A DNA stretch of 8,759 nt from Flavobacteriaceae bacterium (GTDB taxonomy: Bacteria > Bacteroidota > Bacteroidia > Flavobacteriales > Flavobacteriaceae): NCBI GenBank assembly GCA_023700885.1, contig JAMPYA010000080.1, positions 1 through 8,759 of the forward strand, written 5' to 3'. The notes beneath the pieces are model-generated. The model saw nothing but the letters and a program-made list of their open reading frames with translations. It was not told the DNA's origin and did not search any database. Position numbers and translations under genes: made by a program. Below, piece after piece: positions 1 through 5,888 of the stretch. Within the stretch, counting starts at the first letter, position 1, and each line of letters starts with the position of its first letter.

Positions 1-1157
1 ATATTACCAACTTTGTGTGGTGGGTAGGAATCGGTCACGCCGGAACTCTTATCTCTGCCGTATTATTATTATTCCGTCAAAAATGGAGAATGGGTATTAA
101 CCGTTCTGCAGAAGCCATGACTATTTTTTCTGTTATGCAAGCAGGATTATTTCCTTTAATACATATGGGACGAGTTTGGAATGCCAACTGGGTGTTGCCA
201 ATTCCTAATCAGTTTGGATCTCTTTGGGTTAATTTTAACTCACCATTATTGTGGGACGTATTTGCAATATCAACTTATTTAACGGTTTCTTTAGTGTTTT
301 GGTGGACAGGTTTATTACCCGATTTTGCCATGTTGCGCGATAGAGCCATCAAACCATTTCAAAAGAAAATATATGGTTTATTGAGTTTTGGATGGAGTGG
401 AAGAGTAAAAGATTGGAATCGTTTTGAAGAAGTTTCTTTAGTTTTAGCCGGATTAGCAACTCCATTAGTTTTGTCAGTTCATACCATTGTATCTTTTGAC
501 TTTGCTACTTCTGTAATTCCGGGTTGGCATACAACCATTTTCCCACCCTATTTTGTTGCTGGAGCTATTTTTTCTGGATTTGCCATGGTAAATACCTTGC
601 TTATCATCATGAGAAAAGTTTCTAATTTAGAAGATTATATAACGGTTCAACATATCGAATTAATGAATATTGTTATTATGATAACAGGTTCAATAGTTGG
701 TGTTGCTTATATTACTGAGCTATTTATTGCTTGGTATTCAGGGGTAGAATATGAACAATATGCTTTCCTAAATAGAGCAACCGGACCTTATTGGTGGGCT
801 TATCTCTTAATGATGACTTGTAATGTTTTTTCTCCGCAATTAATGTGGTCAAAAAGATTGAGAACAAGTATCATATTCTCTTTTATAATTTCTATAGTTG
901 TAAATATAGGAATGTGGTTTGAACGTTTTGTTATTATAGTATCTTCATTGCACAGAGATTATTTACCATCATCATGGACTATGTTCTCACCAACTTTTGT
1001 AGACATCGGAATATTTATTGGTACAATAGGATTTTTCTTTGTCCTATTTTTACTATATGCACGTACTTTCCCAGTTATTGCACAGGCTGAGGTTAAAACG
1101 ATATTAAAATCATCAGGTGAAAATTATAAAAAATTGAGAGATGAAAACAAGCACTAA
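1..1157 (+). CDS. actC: Alternative complex III membrane subunit ActC (NrfD/PsrC family), 5'-partial
   Basis: ActC is a polytopic membrane subunit of alternative complex III, the menaquinol:cytochrome c oxidoreductase that replaces the bc1 complex in many Bacteroidota. It belongs to the NrfD/PsrC family of quinol-interacting membrane proteins and pairs with the iron-sulfur subunit ActB. The reading frame is open to the window's left edge (first full codon at 3), and conserved residues TNFVWW lie before the first in-frame GTG at 15. That GTG is therefore internal, and the true start lies upstream. From memory of the family length (roughly 460-490 residues), about 80-110 N-terminal residues are missing. 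Visible signatures include GIGHAGT and LLFRQKWR near 27-90, RAEAM-like SAEAM, and PLIHMGR near 155-170, followed by about eight hydrophobic segments. The 3' end overlaps actD by 17 bp, indicating tight co-transcription. Gene identity is strong; its length is incomplete only because of the window edge. Confidence 0.93.
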   Translation, partial: ITNFVWWVGIGHAGTLISAVLLLFRQKWRMGINRSAEAMTIFSVMQAGLFPLIHMGRVWNANWVLPIPNQFGSLWVNFNSPLLWDVFAISTYLTVSLVFWWTGLLPDFAMLRDRAIKPFQKKIYGLLSFGWSGRVKDWNRFEEVSLVLAGLATPLVLSVHTIVSFDFATSVIPGWHTTIFPPYFVAGAIFSGFAMVNTLLIIMRKVSNLEDYITVQHIELMNIVIMITGSIVGVAYITELFIAWYSGVEYEQYAFLNRATGPYWWAYLLMMTCNVFSPQLMWSKRLRTSIIFSFIISIVVNIGMWFERFVIIVSSLHRDYLPSSWTMFSPTFVDIGIFIGTIGFFFVLFLLYARTFPVIAQAEVKTILKSSGENYKKLRDENKH

Positions 1158-1668
1158 AAAGATACACGCCCTTTATAATGATGATGAGGTGTTGTTACAT
1201 GCTATCAAAGAAATTCGCGAAAAAAACTATAAGATTGATGAAGTTTTTACGCCTTTTCCAGTTCATGGATTAGAAAAAGCTTTAGGTATTCCACATACTC
1301 GTTTAGCATATACTGCATTTATTTATGGATTTATCGGACTTATTTTTTCAATTTGGATGATGAATTACATTATGATTGTAGATTGGCCTCAGAATATTGG
1401 AGGAAAACCAAATTTTTCATATTATCAAAACATGCCGGCATTTGTGCCCATCATGTTTGAGATGACCGTGTTTTTTGCTGCACATTTAATGGTAATTACT
1501 TTCTATTTTAGAAGTAGACTTTGGCCTTTTAAAGAAGCTGAAAATCCTGATCCAAGAACTACAGATGATATGTTTTTAGTAGAATTGTCAGTTGAAGATG
1601 AAGCAGAAGCACTAAAAGCATTTTTAAATAAAACTGGTGCAGTTGAAATTAAACTAATTGAAAATTAA
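1141..1668 (+). CDS. actD: Alternative complex III membrane subunit ActD (DUF3341)
   Basis: ActD is a small membrane subunit of alternative complex III with no known cofactor. The 175-residue protein is normal length for the family. It has a soluble N-terminal domain containing FTPFPVHGLEKALG (residues 36-49), which matches the characteristic (Y/F)TPFPVHG motif of DUF3341 proteins. Two transmembrane segments follow, at about 55-80 and 102-124, and then a soluble acidic C-terminal domain containing FKEAENPDPRTTDD (130-143). The ATG at 1141 lies inside the end of actC in another frame, giving a 17-bp overlap. This suggests translational coupling, and no Shine-Dalgarno site is evident. The order actC-actD-actE-actF is the standard one, so the assignment is secure even though this family is poorly conserved. 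The unusual feature is what follows: a 157-bp untranslated gap before actE. Confidence 0.92.
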   Translation: MKTSTKKIHALYNDDEVLLHAIKEIREKNYKIDEVFTPFPVHGLEKALGIPHTRLAYTAFIYGFIGLIFSIWMMNYIMIVDWPQNIGGKPNFSYYQNMPAFVPIMFEMTVFFAAHLMVITFYFRSRLWPFKEAENPDPRTTDDMFLVELSVEDEAEALKAFLNKTGAVEIKLIEN

Positions 1669-1825
1669 TCAGATTATGAAATAGCCATGTTTGTAAAAAC
1701 ACAATTGCAAAGCAATCACTGAACACAGAAACAAATAAAATTTGGTGAAGTAAACTTTGATGAAAATATTTTAATCAAACTGGCGTATTCCATATGACAA
1801 ATAAAAAACAAATAAATATTCACAT
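1669..1825 (+). other. Non-coding gap inside the act operon between actD and actE
   Basis: These 157 bp separate actD from actE, while the other act junctions in the window are a 17-bp overlap and a 22-bp gap. All three forward frames are interrupted by stops. The longest ATG-initiated reading frame I noticed is 11 codons (1687-1722), so I see no gene here. I found no TAnnTTTG promoter box; the nearest resemblance is TTTG at 1757 within AAACTTTG, which lacks the TA at the right spacing. The sequence holds one near-perfect palindrome, listed separately, and a very A-rich stretch just before the actE start that is typical of Bacteroidota translation initiation regions. It may be an RNA processing or regulatory segment, or the scar of a lost element; the sequence alone does not decide. 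Confidence 0.6.
1756..1779. repeat. 24-bp near-perfect palindrome upstream of actE
   Basis: The left arm TTTGATGAAAAT is mirrored by the right arm ATTTTAATCAAA, giving 11 of 12 matched pairs around a central AT; the only mismatch is G1762 against A1773. It could be a binding site for a dimeric regulator, or fold as an AU hairpin in the act transcript that affects processing or actE expression. The local sequence is very AT-rich, so a chance origin cannot be excluded. It is not a convincing terminator: there is no run of T after it and very few G-C pairs. Confidence 0.45.
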
Positions 1826-2383
1826 ATGAAATTATTATCAAAATATAGCATATTATTTTTAATAGCTTTAAGTTTTTTAATTTCTTGTAAAGACAAACGT
1901 AATCCTAATAACCAATACATGGCCAATAAAGATATGTATCATTCTTTAGGATATGAAACGTATAGTGAAAACCCTATTTTTAAAGATAGTATGTCTGCTC
2001 AAAAACCGGTTTTACATTCTGTAGCAAGAGGAAAAATTCCATATGATTACCCAGATTCTACTGAAGGATATGAATTGGCTAAAATGAATTTAAAATCACC
2101 TTTAGTAAAAGATGATAAAAATTTAGCACAAGGAAAATACTTATATAGTATTTATTGTGCTACTTGCCACGGAATTAAAGGAGATGGGCAAGGTGTCCTT
2201 TCTCAGCGTGAAAAATTTCTAGGAATCCCTAATTATAAAGATAGAGTAATAACAGAAGGAAGTATTTATCATGTTATTATGTATGGAAGAAATCTTATGG
2301 GTTCACATGCTTCACAATTGCGTGAAAATGAACGTTGGCAAATAGTTCAGTACGTAGAAAAATTAAAGTCAGAATTAAAATAA
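1826..2383 (+). CDS. actE: Alternative complex III monohaem cytochrome c subunit ActE (lipoprotein)
   Basis: ActE is the single-haem cytochrome c subunit of alternative complex III. It sits on the periplasmic face and accepts electrons derived from quinol oxidation. The 185-residue protein starts with a lipoprotein signal: a basic start, a hydrophobic stretch (residues 8-20) and a lipobox ending LIS-C21, so it should be lipid-anchored after cleavage. The haem-binding motif C111-A-T-C114-H115 is followed by GIKGDGQG, typical of class I cytochromes. M158 in NLMGSHASQL is the probable second axial ligand. The C-terminal ENERWQIVQYVEKLK helix (166-180) matches the conserved terminal helix of the fold. 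The N-terminal region after the lipobox includes the NQYMANKDMYHSLGYETY stretch, which I recall as typical of ActE. Start ATG 1826 is chosen because it gives the complete signal peptide. It is followed after 22 bp by actF. Confidence 0.95.
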   Translation: MKLLSKYSILFLIALSFLISCKDKRNPNNQYMANKDMYHSLGYETYSENPIFKDSMSAQKPVLHSVARGKIPYDYPDSTEGYELAKMNLKSPLVKDDKNLAQGKYLYSIYCATCHGIKGDGQGVLSQREKFLGIPNYKDRVITEGSIYHVIMYGRNLMGSHASQLRENERWQIVQYVEKLKSELK

Positions 2384-2405
2384 TAGCAGTATTAATAAGA
2401 CGATT

Positions 2406-3716
2406 ATGATGTACCAATTACCTAATACATTAAGAAATTTTGCATTTGCACTCATACTTATTGGAGCTATAGGAGTTATTTACGGATTTTTAACTGTTCC
2501 AACTTTAGAAGAGGTAAAATCTCATGAAGTAACAACAGAAGTAGCTCATCAAACCTCCGATAATATGTCAGCTACTGCAAGTGACGAGCATGCATTACAC
2601 GTTTTGCACCAACTTCAAAATAGACCATGGGCTGCTTTATATGTAGCAATATTTTTCTTTATGATGATAGCTTTGGGTGTTCTTGCTTTTTATGCAATTC
2701 AGCACGCTGCTCAAGCAGGTTGGTCTGTTGTATTATTTAGAGTGATGGAGGCCATTACAGCATATTTGCCTTTCGGTACTTTATTGCTTTTTGTGTTTTT
2801 AATATTCTCTGGACTCCATTTTAATCACTTATTTGTATGGATGGATGCCGATTTATTAAACCCCGAAAGTGCTAAATATGATGAATTAATTGCCAATAAA
2901 AGTGGTTACTTAAATGTCCCTTTTTTCTTAATTAGAGCTGCTATTTATATACTTGGTTGGAATCTTTATCGATATTTTGCACGTAAATTTACAATTGCTC
3001 AGGATACTGCAACTGATGATAAAAATTATTTTAAATTATTTAAATTTTCAGCGGCATTTCTGGTATTCTTTATAGTTACAGAATCAATGATGTCATGGGA
3101 TTGGATTATGTCTCTAGACCCACATTGGTTTAGTACCTTATTTGGCTGGTATGTATTTGCAAGTATGTTTGTATCAGCAATTACAACCATAGCTATCGTA
3201 ACAATTTATTTAAAATCTAAAGGTTATCTAAAAAATGTAAATAACAGTCATATTCATGATTTAGCTAAATTTATGTTTGGTTTTAGTGTGTTTTGGGCTT
3301 ACTTATGGTTCTCACAATTCATGTTAATTTGGTATGCCAATATTCCTGAAGAAGTTACCTATTTTATTACCAGAATGAATGATTATAAAATTCCTTTCTT
3401 AGGAATGGTAGTTTTAAATCTAATTTTTCCATTATTGATTTTAATGAATAGCGATTACAAAAAAGTTTACAGTTTAGTTATTATAACCGGAATTATAATT
3501 TTGATTGGACATTATGTTGATATTTTTGTAATGGTGATGCCAGCAACTGTTGGAGATCAGTGGTTAATAGGAGTTCCAGAAATTTCTTCTGTTCTTTTAT
3601 TATTAGGATGTTTTATTTACATCGTATTTAATGCTTTAACTAAAGCGCCACTTTTAGCCAAAAGAAATCCTTTTGTAAAAGAAAGTGAAAAATTCCATTA
3701 TTATAACATTGACTAA
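2406..3716 (+). CDS. actF: Alternative complex III membrane subunit ActF
   Basis: ActF is a large membrane subunit of alternative complex III, structurally related to the NrfD-like subunit ActC but without a clear quinol site in solved homologous complexes. The 436-residue protein has about ten predicted membrane spans: roughly 11-31, 77-98, 118-137, 171-191, 212-228, 243-268, 288-309, 327-347, 352-372 and 392-411. A polar, His- and Glu-rich periplasmic or cytoplasmic loop lies between the first two (35-70). Recognisable family blocks are QNRPWAALYVA (71-81), SMMSWDWIMSLDPHWFSTLF (227-246) and the FMLIWYANIPEE block (305-316). Two adjacent ATGs (2406 and 2409) could serve as start; the difference is one Met and cannot be resolved here. 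ActF is normally followed by genes for a haem-copper oxidase. Here a terminator follows 3 bp after the stop codon, so this is the last gene of the transcript. Confidence 0.94.
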   Translation: MMYQLPNTLRNFAFALILIGAIGVIYGFLTVPTLEEVKSHEVTTEVAHQTSDNMSATASDEHALHVLHQLQNRPWAALYVAIFFFMMIALGVLAFYAIQHAAQAGWSVVLFRVMEAITAYLPFGTLLLFVFLIFSGLHFNHLFVWMDADLLNPESAKYDELIANKSGYLNVPFFLIRAAIYILGWNLYRYFARKFTIAQDTATDDKNYFKLFKFSAAFLVFFIVTESMMSWDWIMSLDPHWFSTLFGWYVFASMFVSAITTIAIVTIYLKSKGYLKNVNNSHIHDLAKFMFGFSVFWAYLWFSQFMLIWYANIPEEVTYFITRMNDYKIPFLGMVVLNLIFPLLILMNSDYKKVYSLVIITGIIILIGHYVDIFVMVMPATVGDQWLIGVPEISSVLLLLGCFIYIVFNALTKAPLLAKRNPFVKESEKFHYYNID

Positions 3717-3719
3717 AAT

Positions 3720-3749
3720 AAAAAATCCTGACATTGTTCAGGATTTTTT
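3720..3749 (+). terminator. Rho-independent terminator of the act operon
   Basis: A perfect 12-bp inverted repeat, AAAAAATCCTGA (3720-3731) and TCAGGATTTTTT (3738-3749), encloses a 6-base loop CATTGT. It ends in a run of six T, then G and five more T. It starts 3 bp after the actF stop codon. The A-run on the left makes it symmetrical, so it could also act on the other strand, but no minus-strand gene ends here. It separates the act transcript from ruvB. Confidence 0.93.
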
Positions 3750-3797
3750 GTTTTTATTCTCAGTTAAAATCATTCTTAAAACATAGCTTATAATTAG

Positions 3798-3805
3798 TAT
3801 CTTTG
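3798..3805 (+). promoter_or_regulatory. Promoter -7 box (TATCTTTG) of ruvB
   Basis: TATCTTTG matches the Bacteroidota -7 consensus TAnnTTTG exactly and lies between the act terminator and ruvB. I see no good -33 TTG at the usual spacing. The box ends only 5 bp before the ruvB ATG. If transcription starts at the usual short distance after the box, the mRNA begins at or within a base or two of the start codon. Confidence 0.75.
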
Positions 3806-3810
3806 CACCT

Positions 3811-4833
3811 ATGAATGAGCATTTAAATCCTGATAAAAATAACTTCACTAATGAAGATGTTGAAGTAGAGAAGCGTTTAAGACCTTTGAGTTTTGACGAT
3901 TTTACCGGACAAGAAAATGTTCTTGAGAATCTTAAAATATTCGTTGAAGCTGCCAATCAAAGAGGTGAAGCTTTGGATCATACGCTTTTTCATGGACCTC
4001 CAGGTTTAGGAAAAACTACTTTAGCCAATATTTTAGCAAATGAACTCAATGTTGGTATCAAAATTACCTCAGGTCCTGTATTAGATAAACCAGGAGATTT
4101 AGCTGGTTTGTTGACCAATCTAGAAGCACGTGATGTTTTATTTATTGATGAAATTCACCGTTTGAGTCCGATAGTAGAGGAATATTTATATTCAGCAATG
4201 GAAGATTTTAGAATTGATATCATGATAGAAAGTGGTCCAAATGCAAGAAGTATTCAACTCAATTTAGAACCATTTACGCTAATTGGTGCTACAACGCGCT
4301 CAGGCTTATTAACAGCTCCAATGCGTGCTCGTTTCGGAATAAGTAGCAGATTAGAATATTACAACACAGAATTGTTGACCACTATCGTTCAACGTAGTTC
4401 AAAAATATTAAAAATGCCAATTACGATGGAATCAGCTATTGAAATTGCTGGTAGAAGTAGAGGCACGCCAAGAATTGCCAATGCATTATTGCGTAGAGTG
4501 CGTGATTTTGCGCAAATTAAAGGAGACGGAACTATTACCATTGAAATTGCAAAATATGCTTTAAAAGCATTAAATGTAGATGCTCATGGTTTGGATGAAA
4601 TGGACAATAAAATATTGAAAACCATCATTGAAAAATTTAAAGGAGGACCTGTAGGAATCAGTACTTTATCAACTGCTGTTGGAGAAAATTCAGAAACTAT
4701 TGAAGAAGTTTATGAACCATTTCTAATTCAACAAGGATTTATAATGAGAACACCACGTGGTAGAGAAGTAACCGAACACGCATATAAACACTTAGGAATC
4801 ATCAAAACTTCATCTCAAGAAAAATTATTTTAA
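3811..4833 (+). CDS. ruvB: Holliday junction branch migration DNA helicase RuvB
   Basis: RuvB is the hexameric AAA+ motor that, with RuvA, drives branch migration of Holliday junctions during recombination and repair in the cytoplasm. The 340-residue length is typical. Visible landmarks are the N-terminal RPLSFDDFTGQENV block (24-37), Walker A GPPGLGKTT (62-70), Walker B FIDEIH (111-116), sensor 1 GATTR (159-163), the arginine-finger region TAPMRARFG (168-176, candidate finger R174), sensor 2 GTPR (218-221), and the C-terminal winged-helix DNA-binding motif RTPRGR (313-318). The ATG at 3811 gives the N-terminus MNEHLNPD that I recall for flavobacterial RuvB, and no other in-frame Met lies before the conserved core. 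It is transcribed from its own promoter and is followed 14 bp later by the rhodanese gene, so the two are likely co-transcribed. All catalytic motifs are intact. Confidence 0.98.
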   Translation: MNEHLNPDKNNFTNEDVEVEKRLRPLSFDDFTGQENVLENLKIFVEAANQRGEALDHTLFHGPPGLGKTTLANILANELNVGIKITSGPVLDKPGDLAGLLTNLEARDVLFIDEIHRLSPIVEEYLYSAMEDFRIDIMIESGPNARSIQLNLEPFTLIGATTRSGLLTAPMRARFGISSRLEYYNTELLTTIVQRSSKILKMPITMESAIEIAGRSRGTPRIANALLRRVRDFAQIKGDGTITIEIAKYALKALNVDAHGLDEMDNKILKTIIEKFKGGPVGISTLSTAVGENSETIEEVYEPFLIQQGFIMRTPRGREVTEHAYKHLGIIKTSSQEKLF

Positions 4834-4847
4834 TGAAGTAAATATTA

Positions 4848-5477
4848 ATGCAAAATTCATTTTCACTTCACTTAAATCCTATTTCAGCTAAAGATTTAAA
4901 ACTTAAAGTTGATCAAAAAGTATTGATAATTGATACTCGTTTTATATCTTCAATATTTACAACAGGTTCAATACCTCAAGCAATTTTTATTGGAATGCAA
5001 GGAAATATTGAAGCTTGGTTACCGGTGTTATTACAAGATAAATCTGAGGAAATATGGCTGATTACTGAAAATAATATTGATTTAAGCGAACTTTTGTTTA
5101 GGTTTAACAGAGCTGGATTTAAAAACATTAAAGGATATTTAGAACGGGGATTTGATGCTTGGATCCAAGAAGGATTTGAAATTGAACCTTATAAATTAAT
5201 TTATCCAACCGATTTTATTCAAGAAATTGATAATATAGATTCTCAATCTATTATAGATGTTAGATCTGAAAGAGAGTTTCAACATCAACATATAAAAGGT
5301 TCTAAAAACATTCCTTTAGAATCAATTTTAAATAATCTTTATGAATTTAATGCTGCTAATCAGTATTATATAATTTGCCAAGGAGGATATCGATCTATTA
5401 TAGCAGCATCAATTTTAAAAAGAAATTCTATTTATCATACTATAGATGTTTATGGAGGAATTAAGAACTTTTCTTAA
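4848..5477 (+). CDS. Tandem rhodanese-like domain protein
   Basis: This 209-residue soluble protein contains two rhodanese-like (sulfurtransferase) domains. The first (about 12-112) has the fold signatures LIIDTR (26-31), GSIPQAIFIGMQG (40-52) and GYLERGFDAWIQEG (96-109), but no cysteine at the expected active-site loop (about 73-80), so it is probably non-catalytic. The second (about 118-209) has IIDVRSEREFQHQHIKGSKNIP (135-156) and the loop C177-QGGYRS, so C177 is the likely persulfide-forming cysteine. This pair resembles the C-terminal part of the longer MBL-fold hydrolase/persulfide dioxygenase-like proteins with two rhodanese domains common in Bacteroidota, but the metal-binding domain is absent and there is no room for it after ruvB. 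The protein also ends almost immediately after the second domain's GGIKNF, without the tail I recall in the long proteins. A role in sulfane sulfur transfer is likely; substrate and partner are unknown. Confidence 0.85.
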   Translation: MQNSFSLHLNPISAKDLKLKVDQKVLIIDTRFISSIFTTGSIPQAIFIGMQGNIEAWLPVLLQDKSEEIWLITENNIDLSELLFRFNRAGFKNIKGYLERGFDAWIQEGFEIEPYKLIYPTDFIQEIDNIDSQSIIDVRSEREFQHQHIKGSKNIPLESILNNLYEFNAANQYYIICQGGYRSIIAASILKRNSIYHTIDVYGGIKNFS

Positions 5478-5481
5478 TTTT
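5459..5481 (+). terminator. Weak AT-rich hairpin at the end of the ruvB-rhodanese unit
   Basis: AATTAAGAA (5459-5467) and TTCTTAATT (5471-5479) form a perfect 9-bp stem with a 3-base loop, extendable by two G-U pairs to 5457 and 5481, followed by T residues. It contains the rhodanese stop codon. Only one G-C pair lies in the core stem, so it would be a weak terminator, but its position at the end of the unit and before the next promoter fits that role. Confidence 0.4.
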
Positions 5482-5548
5482 AAATAGAAATTAACTCTTT
5501 AATTACATAAATTGATTGTCATAATTAAGTAATACCAGATTTGTGTTG

Positions 5549-5556
5549 TAATTTTG
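5549..5556 (+). promoter_or_regulatory. Promoter -7 box (TAATTTTG) of the HMA-cydAB operon
   Basis: TAATTTTG is an exact match to TAnnTTTG in the 104-bp gap before the HMA gene. It would give a leader of roughly 20 bases that is almost entirely A, the usual initiation context in Bacteroidota. A -33 TTG at ideal spacing is not obvious; the TTG at 5516-5518 is rather far. No FNR/CRP-like palindrome was recognised in the gap. Confidence 0.65.
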
Positions 5557-5581
5557 TGCTTTAAAAAAAAAATAAAAAATC

Positions 5582-5857
5582 ATGAAAAATATACTTCAAA
5601 TAGTAAATTTAAAGTGCGGAGGTTGTGCAAATTCAGTTAAAAAAGGATTGTTAACTATCGAAGGAATTGATAACATTGATGTTAATTTAGAAACAGGAGA
5701 AGTTTTTTTTAATGCTGTGTCTGAAGATTTAGTATCAAAAGTAAAAGAGAAATTAGCAAATATGGGATACCCAGAAGCCGGAGATGCTAATACGCTAATT
5801 CACAAAGCAAAATCATTTGTAAGTTGCGCTACTGGTAGAATTGGATCTAAAGAATAG
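5582..5857 (+). CDS. Small heavy-metal-associated (HMA) domain protein
   Basis: This 91-residue protein is a single HMA/CopZ-like ferredoxin-fold domain of the kind that binds Cu(I) or similar soft metals and hands them to partner proteins. The metal motif is K-C12-G-G-C15 in the first loop (NLKCGGCANSV, 9-19). VNLETGEVFF (34-43) and KVKEKLANMGYPEAG (53-67) complete the usual beta and alpha elements. After the domain comes HKAKSFVSCATGRI (74-87), which carries a third cysteine, C82, outside the canonical site. I recall this tail from other flavobacterial members, so it is likely functional rather than random. There is no signal peptide, so the protein should be cytoplasmic. It has its own promoter and lies 31 bp upstream of cydA with no terminator between, so it is probably the first gene of the cyd operon. 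The bound metal cannot be read from the sequence; copper is the default guess. Confidence 0.88.
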   Translation: MKNILQIVNLKCGGCANSVKKGLLTIEGIDNIDVNLETGEVFFNAVSEDLVSKVKEKLANMGYPEAGDANTLIHKAKSFVSCATGRIGSKE

Positions 5858-5888
5858 ATAGTTTTAAACGTATTTTATATAACAATAC

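Noticed and set aside
15..17. GTG as the start codon of actC
   Set aside because: Conserved ActC residues continue upstream in frame to the window edge, so the gene begins outside the window.
1687..1722. 11-codon ATG frame in the actD-actE gap
   Set aside because: Too short, with no conserved feature and no initiation context; treated as non-coding.
3738..3956. 72-codon reverse-strand open frame across the ruvB start
   Set aside because: It runs antisense through the ruvB N-terminal coding region and the act terminator, has no promoter box or recognisable motif, and is explained as a shadow of ruvB.
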